A DNA stretch of 64,000 bases from Coriobacteriia bacterium (GCA_013336165.1 JAAXUF010000005.1:62001-126000), one strand, 5' to 3'. Counted from the first letter of the stretch, positions 1-8,873 are shown. Numbers and translations are program-made. The notes: generated by a model from the letters alone, not told the origin.

Positions 1-12
1 ACTCTCAGGGGA

Positions 13-825
13 TCAGGATTTCCGAGCCTTCCTGATGTCACTATCTACGATCCAGAAGAAGATCTCCGGCCAGACGCCTTTGAGGCGGAAGTAGAAGCTG
101 CTGAGAGCATCCGGGATGATGAAGTACTTCCCGCGATCGACACCGCGCACGATTGCGGTCGCGACCTTCTCGGCTGGGATGGGCTTGATGTTGCCGGCGA
201 TGACGTCGGTCTCGGCGGGGCGCAGGGTGTGCTCGAACGCAAGCGCGGGCGTGTCGGTGTCCGGCGGGCAGACGACGTGGACGTTGATGCCTTCGGGCTT
301 CATCTCGAATCTCAGCGCCTCCGTGAAGCCCATGACCGCAAACTTCGCCGAAGAGTATCCGGAGTACCCGTAGATGCCGAGATACCCGGCCACGGAGCTC
401 ACGTTCACGATATCTCCCCGGCCGCGCGCAACCATGTGCGGCACGGCAGCGCGGCACGGGTACACGACGCTCCAGTAGCCGCATGAGATGTTGGCTTCGA
501 AGTTATCGAGCGGCATTGTGGCAAACTCGCCGGGCACGATCACGCCTGCGGAGTTCACGAGGATGTCGGGGCCGAAACCCTCGGCGACGAGGGAGTCGAT
601 CGCGGTGCGCGCGGCCTCGAAGTCGGAAAGGTCGGCGGCGCGCGTGGCGATGCGCTGGTCAGTGCCCGCGCACAATGCGCGCAGCTCCTTCTCGGCGGCG
701 GCGAGCTTGTCGGCACTGCGGCCGATGATGGCGACATCGCCGCCGCGGGCGGCGTAGAGCTTCGCGGTCGCGAGTCCGATGCCGCTGCTGCCGCCGGTCA
801 CAATGACGCTGATACGCTCGTTCAC
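13..825 (-). CDS. SDR family NAD(P)-dependent oxidoreductase (3-ketodihydrosphingosine-reductase-like)
   Basis: A classical short-chain dehydrogenase of 270 residues. The N-terminal cofactor motif TGGSSGIG lies near residue 10. The catalytic Ser is in NVSSVAG and the catalytic Tyr/Lys in YSSAK near residue 155. The hydrophobic C-terminal segment (FYFRLKGVWPEIFFWIV) resembles 3-ketodihydrosphingosine reductase-type SDRs, which reduce a keto-lipid at the membrane, but the substrate cannot be read from sequence. The GTG start has an AGGAGAGGG ribosome site that touches the stop of the upstream ccs-like gene. It is therefore the last gene of the cytochrome c maturation operon visible here, although a role in heme delivery is not implied. 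Confidence 0.85.
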   Translation of the reverse strand: MNERISVIVTGGSSGIGLATAKLYAARGGDVAIIGRSADKLAAAEKELRALCAGTDQRIATRAADLSDFEAARTAIDSLVAEGFGPDILVNSAGVIVPGEFATMPLDNFEANISCGYWSVVYPCRAAVPHMVARGRGDIVNVSSVAGYLGIYGYSGYSSAKFAVMGFTEALRFEMKPEGINVHVVCPPDTDTPALAFEHTLRPAETDVIAGNIKPIPAEKVATAIVRGVDRGKYFIIPDALSSFYFRLKGVWPEIFFWIVDSDIRKARKS

Positions 826-837
826 AAGATCCCTCTC

Positions 838-1683
838 CTAGAGGCCGAAGATGTGGAACCCGCCGCTGGCGGGAACGCGCGCCAGAATCGTCAGTGCGAC
901 CACGAACACGAAGCCGAGAAGCGCGATGCGGGCAGCCGTGCGGCCCGAGACATCGCGCCGGTAGACTGCCACGAGGTAGACGCCAAACGTCGCCCAGACG
1001 ATGCCGGCAAGCATGATGCGCGGATCGAGAAACCACAGCGGTACGTGCTCTTCGCCTGCGCGCAGGACGCCGAACAGGAGGCCCGCGGTGTAGACGGGGA
1101 ATGCAAGAGAAATCGCCCGGCGCGAGATCGCAATCAGGGACTCGAGTGACGGGAGACGCCACGTCAGTCCGCCGGAAGCGCGTCGTTTGAGTTGCCGCCC
1201 CTGAATGAGATACAGCGCCGAGGTGACGGCGCTAAACGCGAATCCGGCGTTGGCGAACACAATGAGCGCGACGTGGAATGCTACTCGCCAACTCGCAAGT
1301 TGCGAGAGCTGGACCGCCGTCAGGTCAGCCGGGTGCATCACGCTGCCGAAGGTCTCGGCAAGCGCCATCAACACCAACGCCGCGGGAATCAGAAACGCGC
1401 CGTACGTCTTGACCTTGAGGAAATGCTCGACCACGAAGTACAGCAGCGCCAGAGCCCACGCCACCAGCACAAGCTGGTTGGCACCGGTAAGCTGCGTGCC
1501 CCCGCTGGCAATCGAGCCGGCGCCGATCGACAGCGTCTGGCAGATGAAGCCGGCTCCCATTAGAAACGTCGCCCACCAGCCCACTCTGGGCCGCTTGAGC
1601 AGGAACCGGTAGGCGTAGAGAACCGACGCTCCGCAATAGAGCGCGAATGCGAACCAGAACAACACTGCGGACGCCTGCGCCAA
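838..1683 (-). CDS. Cytochrome c assembly family protein (CcsA/HemX-like)
   Basis: Multi-spanning membrane protein of about 281 residues, with roughly eight hydrophobic segments, of the CcsA/CcmC/HemX heme-handling superfamily. A degenerate tryptophan-rich motif (PLWFLDPRIMLAGIVW) sits where the WWD heme-binding loop lies in the family. The open frame extends much further upstream through ccmD. I place the start at the TTG at 1683, because GAAAGGGCAGGGGAG precedes it and it follows the ccmD stop by 28 bp. The true CcmC is encoded separately at 1922, so this is probably an extra heme chaperone or HemX-like protein. Its exact role is uncertain. Confidence 0.72.
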   Translation of the reverse strand: MAQASAVLFWFAFALYCGASVLYAYRFLLKRPRVGWWATFLMGAGFICQTLSIGAGSIASGGTQLTGANQLVLVAWALALLYFVVEHFLKVKTYGAFLIPAALVLMALAETFGSVMHPADLTAVQLSQLASWRVAFHVALIVFANAGFAFSAVTSALYLIQGRQLKRRASGGLTWRLPSLESLIAISRRAISLAFPVYTAGLLFGVLRAGEEHVPLWFLDPRIMLAGIVWATFGVYLVAVYRRDVSGRTAARIALLGFVFVVALTILARVPASGGFHIFGL

Positions 1684-1711
1684 CTCCCCTGCCCTTTCGA
1701 TGCGCCGCGTA

Positions 1712-1906
1712 CTACTCGGCTGATCTCGGGCGGCGGCGCTCAATTGCCTCTTCGGCCACGTTGAGACGCTTCTCGAGCCCTCCGAGGCGTACCAGAATGA
1801 AGCCGATGTAGACGAACATGCCCACCCAGAGCAGCGCATACGCTGAGAGCACGTAGGGGGCCGCACCAAGCACCGTCTTGTATATCTCGGCAAGAACCGG
1901 ATCCAT
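1712..1906 (-). CDS. ccmD: Small CcmD-like membrane protein
   Basis: A 64-residue protein with one transmembrane helix (about residues 12-38), followed by a charged helix with LVRLGGLEKRLNVAEEAIERR. This is the layout of CcmD and of the CcmD-like proteins that stabilise the CcmABC-CcmE complex. It lies 15 bp after ccmC, which is the usual gene order. Sequence conservation in CcmD is very weak, so the call rests on size, topology and position. The ATG start has AGCAAAG upstream. Confidence 0.7.
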   Translation of the reverse strand: MDPVLAEIYKTVLGAAPYVLSAYALLWVGMFVYIGFILVRLGGLEKRLNVAEEAIERRRPRSAE

Positions 1907-1921
1907 TGCTTTGCTCCCTTG

Positions 1922-2671
1922 CTAGTTTTCGAGTTCTTCCTGTATGACCTCAATGCGTTCCTTGATGACTTCCTCGCGCAGGCGGGTCTGATAGACGACC
2001 CAAGCGAACATGAGCATGCCGAACAACCCGAGAAGAAACGCCGCCAGCTGAACGCCGGTCAGGCCGCCACCGCTACGCAGGACGACCGGGTGAAGCTCGT
2101 TGGGCACGAGCCGCGTAATCGCGAACGAGATCGGTGCATCGATGAAGGCGATGATGCCGAAGACGGCCGCGTAGGTGGCGCGGCGCTCCTCGTCGTCGAC
2201 CGCGCTTCGCAGCACGAAGTACGCAATCACGAGCAGCGTCATGATGAAGTATGTGGTGAGCCTCGGCTCCCAGACCCACCACACGCCCCACTCGAAGCGC
2301 GTCCAAAGGTCACCCGTGAACATCGTGAGCAGCACGAACACCAGCGTAACCTCTGTGGCGATTCGCGAGCGTGTGTCGTAGCGCTTGTCCTTGGTCATAA
2401 GGAAGCGCACGCCGTAGTACGCCGTGAAGAAGAACACCAGGAACGAACTGATCGCCACGGGAACGTGGAAGTAGAAGATCTTCTGCGAGAAGAGCAGCTG
2501 GTTGCCGACCAGCACGCCGCCGATCACCTGCGATCCGCCTACGCCCGCTCCCTCAACGAGAGGCGCGTAGAAGAACGCCAGAATAAAGTCCGCCAGGGTC
2601 AACAGCGCGCCGCAGACGAGCAGCACCCACATCCATGCGCGCCCGGAGAGACCCAGAAACCCTTTCCCCAC
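1922..2671 (-). CDS. ccmC: Heme exporter protein CcmC
   Basis: Six-helix membrane protein with the WWD signature WGVWWVWEPRLTT, which in CcmC binds heme on the outer membrane face and passes it to CcmE. Two starts are possible: a TTG at 2719 lying against the ccmB stop, or the GTG at 2671. I chose the GTG because GGGAGAGAAGG lies 5 bp upstream and the extra N-terminal residues are polar and unlike the family. The product is about 249 residues, normal for CcmC. It sits between ccmB and ccmD, as expected for a System I operon. Confidence 0.9.
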   Translation of the reverse strand: MGKGFLGLSGRAWMWVLLVCGALLTLADFILAFFYAPLVEGAGVGGSQVIGGVLVGNQLLFSQKIFYFHVPVAISSFLVFFFTAYYGVRFLMTKDKRYDTRSRIATEVTLVFVLLTMFTGDLWTRFEWGVWWVWEPRLTTYFIMTLLVIAYFVLRSAVDDEERRATYAAVFGIIAFIDAPISFAITRLVPNELHPVVLRSGGGLTGVQLAAFLLGLFGMLMFAWVVYQTRLREEVIKERIEVIQEELEN

Positions 2672-2722
2672 GCTGTCCTTCTCTCCCACAGAAGCTCCAT
2701 TCGATCGCGACAGGCGCAAAAC

Positions 2723-3427
2723 TCACGCGCCGATTATGAACTCGTACAGGCCAAACGCGGCCAGGATCATTATGCCATCGTAGCCGGCGCCCAACGCCAG
2801 CGACTTCCAGTACACCACTGCATACCCCGGATCGCCGATAAGAACCGCCGAGGTGGCTGCCACGCATGCGTAGAGCAGCGGAAACATCACCGGGATGAAG
2901 AGCACCGCGAGGATGAAATCCTTGCCGGTCGTGTTGACCGACATGGTGGAGAGCAGCGTACCGACTCCGGCGATGCCGATGGAGCCCACGATGAGCGGCA
3001 ACGGCAGCATCCAAAGAGGCGCTCCCAGCTCCTTGCCGGACAGGAAGAAGAAGTAGAACAGCGGCAGCACGATCACCTCGACCATGGCAAGGAAGATGAG
3101 ATTGCCGATCGCCTTGGCAAAGTAGATCACCGGGCGATCGATGGGCGACAGCAGCAGCGCTTCGAGGCAGCCTTGGTCCTTCTCGTGAACAAGCGAGCGG
3201 TTCAGGCCCAGAAGCGACGTGAAGATGATCGCCAGCCACAGCAGGCCGGATGCGATCCGCAGGATCTCGAAGTCCGAGCCCGCCTGCGACAGCGCGATCT
3301 CGTAGACCACGAGCACGAGCACGGCATAGAGGCCCATCGAAGTAAGCATCTCCCGCGTGCGAAGCTCCATGACGAGGTCTTTGCGCAAGATGGCCTTGAA
3401 CTGACGAGCCGAGGAAATCTTGGCCAT
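2723..3427 (-). CDS. ccmB: Heme exporter protein CcmB (ABC permease subunit)
   Basis: A 234-residue protein with six predicted membrane helices and the CcmB-type cytoplasmic loop RSLVHEKDQGCLEALLLSP, the coupling segment found throughout the family. It pairs with the CcmA ATPase encoded 4 bp upstream. CcmAB uses ATP to release holo-CcmE from CcmC rather than to export heme as such. ATG start at 3427. Length and topology are normal. Confidence 0.93.
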   Translation of the reverse strand: MAKISSARQFKAILRKDLVMELRTREMLTSMGLYAVLVLVVYEIALSQAGSDFEILRIASGLLWLAIIFTSLLGLNRSLVHEKDQGCLEALLLSPIDRPVIYFAKAIGNLIFLAMVEVIVLPLFYFFFLSGKELGAPLWMLPLPLIVGSIGIAGVGTLLSTMSVNTTGKDFILAVLFIPVMFPLLYACVAATSAVLIGDPGYAVVYWKSLALGAGYDGIMILAAFGLYEFIIGA

Positions 3428-3431
3428 GACT

Positions 3432-4163
3432 CTAAGCCACCCCCAGCCCGACGGTGTGCCGATACGTCGACGCGAACGCTACAGGATCGATGTCGTCGGC
3501 CTCTTCGAACATGACCACTCGGCCACGCGCGAGGATGAGCGCGTGAGTGCACAGCTCCAGACCCTTGTCGAGGTCGTGGCTGACCATCACGAAGGTGTGA
3601 TCGGCGCGAACTTGCGCGATGAGAGAGTCGAGGATGTCCATCGCATGCGGATCGAGTCCCGAGTACGGCTCGTCGAGAAAGACGATCTCCGGGCGGTGCA
3701 GCAACGCGCGCGCGATGGAAAGCCGCTGCGTCATGCCGCGCGAGAACGTGCGCACGGTGTCGAGACGCCGGTGATCAAGCTCTACCGCGCCGAGCAGTTC
3801 GCGGACCCTCTCGGCAGGGTTGTCGATGCAGTAGAGGTCGGCGAAGAAGCGCAGGTTCTCCTCGGCGGTGAGATCCGGGTAAAGAAGCGGGTTGTGGCTG
3901 ATGAAGCCGATCCGCTCACGCAGCTCGACCGCACCCTCGACCACGTCGAGCCCCACGACTTTGACGCTCCCGCGGGAAGGCGCGGTGAGTGTGGAGAGGA
4001 TCTTGAGCAGCGTGGTCTTACCGGCGCCGTTGGGCCCGAAGATCGACAGGAACGCGCCCCTCGGCAGATCGAGATCGACGCCGTCGAGCGCTTTGCGTGC
4101 ACCGAAGGACCGCGACAGTCCGCGAACCTTCAGGGCGGGATATGTGGGCGCGGCCTCGCTCAT
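3432..4163 (-). CDS. ccmA: Heme ABC exporter ATP-binding protein CcmA
   Basis: ABC ATPase of 243 residues. The Walker A motif is GPNGAGKTT near residue 43, the signature region is FSRGMTQRLSIARAL, and Walker B is IVFLDEPYSGLD, followed by the H-loop VSHD. The signature reads SRGMTQR rather than the usual LSGGQ, as is common in CcmA-type ATPases. The start overlaps the ccmF stop by 4 bp (ATGA), so the two are translationally coupled. The position between ccmF and ccmB supports CcmA over another ABC subfamily. Confidence 0.93.
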   Translation of the reverse strand: MSEAAPTYPALKVRGLSRSFGARKALDGVDLDLPRGAFLSIFGPNGAGKTTLLKILSTLTAPSRGSVKVVGLDVVEGAVELRERIGFISHNPLLYPDLTAEENLRFFADLYCIDNPAERVRELLGAVELDHRRLDTVRTFSRGMTQRLSIARALLHRPEIVFLDEPYSGLDPHAMDILDSLIAQVRADHTFVMVSHDLDKGLELCTHALILARGRVVMFEEADDIDPVAFASTYRHTVGLGVA

Positions 4164-6373
4164 GAACGCTTGGTCGGACGCTTCTTCGGGGCCGGCTTGA
4201 CCGCAGCCTTGGCCTTAGCCTTGGCCTTCGCCTTGTCAGAAGCCTTCACGGAGGCCTTCCCCTTCTTCGAGGGAACCGCCGCCAGCTTGGCGCCTCGACG
4301 CGGCCAGGCCGCGACCGCGGTGCCGGCAAGCAGCATCAGAAAGCCGACCCACACGCACCAGATGAGTGGATTGACCTTCACGTTCACGTCAAAGGACTGG
4401 CCGTCTCCACCTTGGTATGCGACGAAGACGTCCTCAAGAGGCTGCCAGAGCACCTTCGCGTCGTAGCTCTGCTGCTGGGTAGCTGCAAACACCTTCTGGC
4501 CCGGGGTCACGACACCCAGAACCTTGCCGGATTTCGCGACCTGAAGGCTGACCTGCGTTTCGGAGGCGCCGCTCGCAAGGGTCGCGACGCTGGAACCTTG
4601 GTACGTGAACTGGTACGCCCCTACCTCGAAGGTCGACCCCACCTTCGCCGGAACCGTGACCGTACTGTCCATCACGAACATCGCCGAGCCGATCAGCCCG
4701 ACCAGGATCACGCCCATACCGAGGTGCGCGAGGAACCCACCGGACTGCGAGCGCGCCTTGACGAAGATCGACCCGAGTGCGCTGAAGAACCCGGTGCCGC
4801 GAGACTCCGCGCGCTTGCGAGCGCCGGAGATAAAGAGCGATACGGTCGTCGCGATGAGAAGCGATGCGGTCAGAAGGCCCACAATCGCAAGACCCTTGTA
4901 GTACCACGCCGGCCCGGCTTCGGCCATGATCAGCCCCGGGTCGTTACCCAGCGCGACCATGCGCGCGTAGTTGGGCGCAATCGTGGTGAAGAAGATCGCA
5001 AGCAGCCCTGCCGCCAGCACCGCTGCGCCGGCAAGCGGCCACTTGATGCGCCGCCAAAATGTCGCCTTGTCGGTCAGCCCCCACGAAAGCAGCGGACAGA
5101 CTGCGAGGATCATCAGGTACAGAATACCCAGCGGGCGGGCGACGGCATCGTAGGCCGACGCCGGGATCGATATGCCGCCAAGCGGCATCCACGTGGGCAA
5201 CGCCGATGTCACCGTCATGTAGGCGACCAAGATGCCCGCCACAAGCATGATCACGTTGTTGAAGTAGTACGCCGCATCCTTGCTCGCCATCGACTCGAAA
5301 TCGTCGTCGGCACCGAACTCAGTCCAGCGCATAACCAGCCCGATGCCCGCAGCAACCAGCGATCCGATGATCATAAGCAGGAAGAGCCACAGCGACAGGT
5401 TGTCCGGACTGAACGCATGCACCGATTCGACTACACCCGAACGCGTGATAAACGTGCCGAGGATGACGAGTGCGAACGTGAACGCCGCCAGCATCACCGA
5501 CCATCGCTTGAAGCCTTCTCGGCGGCGGTACACCGTGAAGCTATGCAGCAGCGCGACCCCTGTGAGCCATGGGAGCAGCGAAGCGTTCTCCACCGGATCC
5601 CAACCCCAGTACCCTCCCCAGCCCAGAACCACGTACGCCCAGACCGCGCCAAGTCCGATGCCGGCGCCCAGGAGCATCCAGGAGAACACGGTGATTCTGC
5701 CGACGATATCGACCCAGCGGCTCGAACTGTCGTTGACGATGAGCGCCGCAATCGCAAACGCGAACGGAATCGTGAGGCCCGCGTAGCCGATAAACAACAT
5801 CGGCGGATGCAGGATCATCGCCCAGTGCTGCAGAAGCGGATTCATGCCCCAGTTTGCCGCTTCGCCGATCAGGTGCTTGCTCGAATCGAGGAACTGAGAG
5901 GCCGTCTGGTTGAACGGGTTGTTCGCCGTGGAGAAGAGCATCGCAGCCGTGAACAGGCCGAGAACGACGTTGGTCACCATCAGGCCCATGTTGGACAAAC
6001 GATCGGTGAACTCAAGCCGACGATAGGCGACCCACGCCGCAAACAGCGAGAGTATCCATGTCCACAGCAGGAAGGAGCCTTCTCGGCCCGCCCACACTGC
6101 GGAGATCTTGTAGAACCACGCGAGCGACGAGGTATCGGGGCTGTGGTTCTCGGCGACATACTGAAGCGTGAAGTCCTGGCGGAAGAAGGCGACGGCAAGC
6201 ACCAGAAGCGCCACGGTCAGAGCGCCGCCAGCGACCAGGGTCGCGAGGTAGCCCGCGTTGGTGGCGTCTTCGCCACGCTTCTCGCCAAGCTTGTGCCCTA
6301 TCAGTAGAGCGATGATCGAGAACATGGCGGCGACAAGCGCCAGCCCAAGACACATGACCCCGAACCGTGCCAT
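4160..6373 (-). CDS. ccmF: Heme lyase CcmF/NrfE family subunit
   Basis: Large polytopic membrane protein of 737 residues. It carries the WWD motif WGGYWGWDPVENASLLPWL near residue 235, and CcmF-type helices holding the external heme-ligand histidines, for example ILHPPMLFIGYAG. CcmF receives heme from CcmE and attaches it to CXXCH apocytochromes. A C-terminal tail of about 40 residues is almost only Lys, Ala and Pro (KAKAKAKAAVKPAPKKRP) and is likely cytoplasmic and disordered. No ccmH or ccmG is seen in this window, which fits the reduced System I variants that carry CxxxY-type CcmE. Confidence 0.93.
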   Translation of the reverse strand: MARFGVMCLGLALVAAMFSIIALLIGHKLGEKRGEDATNAGYLATLVAGGALTVALLVLAVAFFRQDFTLQYVAENHSPDTSSLAWFYKISAVWAGREGSFLLWTWILSLFAAWVAYRRLEFTDRLSNMGLMVTNVVLGLFTAAMLFSTANNPFNQTASQFLDSSKHLIGEAANWGMNPLLQHWAMILHPPMLFIGYAGLTIPFAFAIAALIVNDSSSRWVDIVGRITVFSWMLLGAGIGLGAVWAYVVLGWGGYWGWDPVENASLLPWLTGVALLHSFTVYRRREGFKRWSVMLAAFTFALVILGTFITRSGVVESVHAFSPDNLSLWLFLLMIIGSLVAAGIGLVMRWTEFGADDDFESMASKDAAYYFNNVIMLVAGILVAYMTVTSALPTWMPLGGISIPASAYDAVARPLGILYLMILAVCPLLSWGLTDKATFWRRIKWPLAGAAVLAAGLLAIFFTTIAPNYARMVALGNDPGLIMAEAGPAWYYKGLAIVGLLTASLLIATTVSLFISGARKRAESRGTGFFSALGSIFVKARSQSGGFLAHLGMGVILVGLIGSAMFVMDSTVTVPAKVGSTFEVGAYQFTYQGSSVATLASGASETQVSLQVAKSGKVLGVVTPGQKVFAATQQQSYDAKVLWQPLEDVFVAYQGGDGQSFDVNVKVNPLIWCVWVGFLMLLAGTAVAAWPRRGAKLAAVPSKKGKASVKASDKAKAKAKAKAAVKPAPKKRPTKRS

Positions 6374-6427
6374 ACACCGACTCCGTTCCAGTTGTCGGCG
6401 GCTCGCATCCGCGAATCGCCGGGATTC

Positions 6428-7108
6428 CTACTCTTTCAGGGCTACGCTCGTCGCGATGAACTTCCCGGCGGAATCGAGTTCGCCGGAGATCACAACCGCG
6501 ACACCGTCCTTCATGCCATCAGGCAGACCACCCGAGAACGTGACCGCCACAGCTGCACCGCTGCCATCGGCATTCTCGGCGACAACGAACCTGTCCGTGG
6601 AGGTCGCCGGCTGGATCGTGCCGGGCTTGATGTAGCCGGTCGCCTTGACCGGCTTGCCCGTCACGGAGGAACCCGCGATGACCAGGTCCTTGATCGGCAT
6701 GGCGCCGGTGGCCGACTGGTACTTCGACGGGCACTTCGTGATCATCTCGGTGGCGTTTATCACCCCGCCCGAAGACAGCGTACCGGTCACGATCGCCACA
6801 ACACCATCGCCGAACGTCGACGGCGCGGCACCTGTGTAGACGACTTTGAGCGTGGGACCCTGCCCGGCAGTGTCGGACTCGTCGCGGATGGTGAACGTCA
6901 TCGGATTCGACTTCTTGTCCCACGACCCTGTCACGACCGCGCCGCCCACTTTGACGCGCTTGTCCACCAGCGACGTGTCGGATGCGATCTTTGCCACGTC
7001 TGAGTACACAGCACCCTGTTTGGTACCGGTCAGCATGACCGTCGTCAGAATCGCAACAAGTATGACGACCGTTACAGCTATCAGGCGTGTTCTCGCCCGT
7101 TTGTTCAC
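6428..7108 (-). CDS. ccmE: Cytochrome c maturation protein CcmE, CxxxY type with a second OB-like domain
   Basis: Heme chaperone with an N-terminal membrane anchor (about residues 8-28) and an OB-fold. Classical CcmE binds heme covalently through His in HxxxY. Here the motif is C-P-S-K-Y near residue 125, the CxxxY variant known from some archaea and Desulfovibrio. The remaining 90 residues repeat the OB pattern: GDGVVAIVTGTLSSGGVINA in the first copy matches KDGVAVVISGELDSAGKFIA in the second. The second copy ends without Cys/His-xxx-Tyr. I chose the GTG at 7108 because AAGGGAG precedes it and the next residues form the positively charged flank of the anchor. It is the first gene of the ccm operon. 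Confidence 0.88.
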   Translation of the reverse strand: MNKRARTRLIAVTVVILVAILTTVMLTGTKQGAVYSDVAKIASDTSLVDKRVKVGGAVVTGSWDKKSNPMTFTIRDESDTAGQGPTLKVVYTGAAPSTFGDGVVAIVTGTLSSGGVINATEMITKCPSKYQSATGAMPIKDLVIAGSSVTGKPVKATGYIKPGTIQPATSTDRFVVAENADGSGAAVAVTFSGGLPDGMKDGVAVVISGELDSAGKFIATSVALKE

Positions 7109-7219
7109 GTTGAACTCAACTCCCTTACGCGTGCAAGGACAGCAGTCGGATACTAACACACAGGCCAGCGTTAACCTGCCCGTTCAGAGCAGGCCAGACA
7201 GCAAACGGGGTGCCGTTCC

Positions 7220-8143
7220 TCATGCCTTCTGCAGCCATTGCACGTCGGGCGCGAAACCAACGCTGTCAAGCAACTCGCGGTAGCGCTCCGGTGAGAGCTC
7301 TCCCGACGCGCCGTCAAGCGCCACCATGGTTGCTTCGATGACGTTAGTGCCGAAGGAACGGCCTGAAAGCCTCGGGGTGGAGGTCACGAACAGTTCGACG
7401 CCACGGCTGCGCGCGAGTTCGACATCGGCGGCCGTCGTGGTGTTGGTGATGATCCACTTGCCGCGCATATCCTCGGGCATGAACTTCTTCACGTACTGCC
7501 AGTCGCCGGCGATGATATCGGCCCAGGCGTAGAGCGCCTCCATCTTGGGGTTGCGCGTGGGCGCCTTGTCCTGCGAGGTCCCCGTAGGGTAGAGCACCGA
7601 GAACGGCAGCTGCGTCGCGAGCGGTGTCATCACGCGAACGAGCACCTTGAGCGAACTCCAACGCTTGATGATAATCGGCACGTCGAGCGCGTAGACAAGG
7701 TCGCCAAAGATCTGCTCGCACCCGGCATTCTGAAGCGCCTCGCTCATACCCCAGCGATCCACCGCCGAGCAGGTCAGGACCTTCTTGCCCCTAAGCGTCA
7801 GGCCGCACGTGTTGATGAGGTAGTCTACCGTCGAGCCTTCGACCGGACCTTTGAGGCCGCTGCCGTCGACGATCGGCGTCTTGTGGATGCCTTTGAGGAG
7901 CTTCTTCGCTTCACGGAAGTAATACTTGCGACCATCGGCGCGCAGGTAGATGTCGATGCCGCCCATGCCGAAAGCGTCGACCTTACCGTCGAGTTCGGCG
8001 AAACGAGCTGCAGCCTCGGTAAGGTTGCCGTTGTGGCCTTCTCGGCGAATGCGGAACGTCTCGCCGCCGAGTTCGATCTCGACCTCGTGGTCGCGACTGG
8101 ACGAGCCGATCGAAACGCTGACTACCTCTTTGATGGCTTCCAC
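7220..8143 (-). CDS. Quinate 5-dehydrogenase-like protein
   Basis: A 307-residue protein. It starts with a strand-rich region (VVSVSIGSSSRDHEVEIEL) and the phrase DGKVDAFGMGGIDIYL, then a Rossmann-like half around LRGKKVLTCSAVDRWG. These features match proteins that databases label quinate 5-dehydrogenase in anaerobic Firmicutes and Coriobacteria. That enzymatic label is weakly supported, and a different dehydrogenase or sensor function is possible. The GTG at 8143 overlaps the upstream regulator gene by 22 bp. The open frame continues far upstream but only as a shadow of the regulator. Confidence 0.6.
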   Translation of the reverse strand: MEAIKEVVSVSIGSSSRDHEVEIELGGETFRIRREGHNGNLTEAAARFAELDGKVDAFGMGGIDIYLRADGRKYYFREAKKLLKGIHKTPIVDGSGLKGPVEGSTVDYLINTCGLTLRGKKVLTCSAVDRWGMSEALQNAGCEQIFGDLVYALDVPIIIKRWSSLKVLVRVMTPLATQLPFSVLYPTGTSQDKAPTRNPKMEALYAWADIIAGDWQYVKKFMPEDMRGKWIITNTTTAADVELARSRGVELFVTSTPRLSGRSFGTNVIEATMVALDGASGELSPERYRELLDSVGFAPDVQWLQKA

Positions 8144-8736
8144 CTCCCGGTGAGATCGGCGACCTGCTGGGCCGCCATGCCGATTCGGGTCTTGGGCCGG
8201 CGCGTGCGCCGCGCCGACATCACGTTGGCAAGAACGGTCTCCAGCTCGCCGAGATCGACCGTGACCGCACTCCTGAGCGGCGACGGTCCGAGCGGGATCC
8301 CGATGACTTCCCCGCCGAGAATCCGCTCCATAGTGTTGATGCGCCAATCGCTCGCCATGAGCACGACCACGTCGTAGTCGCGCAGTAGGGCGATGGTCTC
8401 GAGAAGGGCGTTGAACACCTTGGTCGCCTCGCCGGAGGATTCGACCTGCTCGCGCTCCTCTTGCGAGAGCACCAGCACGAAGTCGACGGCGTGTTTCTCG
8501 GCGACGGCCTTGACCTCGACGGCATTCGAAACGGGGAAGCCCACGACCGCCACGCGCGCTCCCCGGCGAACCTCGCCGAGGGTCTCGAGGAACGAGACGA
8601 ACGAACGCTGCACGAGATGCGTGCGGGCGACGTCTTCCTGCGTGGCACCGCCCTCGCGTGCCGAGAGGATCGCGTCGATCGCGTCGACAAGCTTGTCTCG
8701 GCTCACAACCTTGTCGCCAATTCTGTAGAACTTCAC
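8122..8736 (-). CDS. HTH-type regulator paired with the quinate-dehydrogenase-like gene
   Basis: A 204-residue protein. An N-terminal helical region (residues 10-60, KLVDAIDAILSAREGG followed by TQEDVARTHLVQRSFVSFLE) looks like a helix-turn-helix. It is followed by an alpha/beta domain with VAVVGFPVSN and VVVLMASDWRINTMERI, which may bind a small ligand. It overlaps the downstream dehydrogenase-like gene by 22 bp, so the two are co-translated. The GTG start has GAGGGGCGG upstream. A repeat-rich operator-like sequence lies just before the gene. The regulatory role is inferred from the HTH-like start and the context. Confidence 0.6.
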   Translation of the reverse strand: MKFYRIGDKVVSRDKLVDAIDAILSAREGGATQEDVARTHLVQRSFVSFLETLGEVRRGARVAVVGFPVSNAVEVKAVAEKHAVDFVLVLSQEEREQVESSGEATKVFNALLETIALLRDYDVVVLMASDWRINTMERILGGEVIGIPLGPSPLRSAVTVDLGELETVLANVMSARRTRRPKTRIGMAAQQVADLTGRWKPSKR

Positions 8737-8764
8737 GGCTGCCGCCCCTCGATAAGCCGAAACT

Positions 8765-8794
8765 GTGTACAGATTCGTGTACGGCGAGTATACG
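8765..8794. promoter_or_regulatory. Operator-like repeats in the divergent promoter region
   Basis: Two direct GTGTAC copies lie 12 bp apart (8765 and 8777). The second also forms an inverted repeat, CGTGTAC-5 bp-GTATACG. On the minus strand the right arm contains TATACT, a good -10 hexamer for the regulator gene at 8736. This suggests autoregulation by that HTH protein; the link is inferred. Confidence 0.4.
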
Positions 8795-8873
8795 CGAGTG
8801 CGAATGCGTTTGGCGGCCGAGTGTGACCCGAAATGCTCTATCGTGGGAATGCATGCTCATGAGGAGGAAGCCC

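Noticed and set aside
1919-3514. Long plus-strand open frame (531 codons) over the ccm genes
   Set aside because: It is antisense to ccmC and ccmB, has an extreme Arg/Gln/His/Glu content and no domain; a high-GC shadow frame.
4160-4290. Lys/Ala repeats at the CcmF end as a frame error
   Set aside because: The frame stays open to a stop that overlaps ccmA by 4 bp, as in a real operon; taken as a disordered tail.
4412-6307. Plus-strand open frame of 631 codons
   Set aside because: Antisense to ccmF with a low-complexity, highly charged product; the minus-strand frame has clear CcmF motifs.
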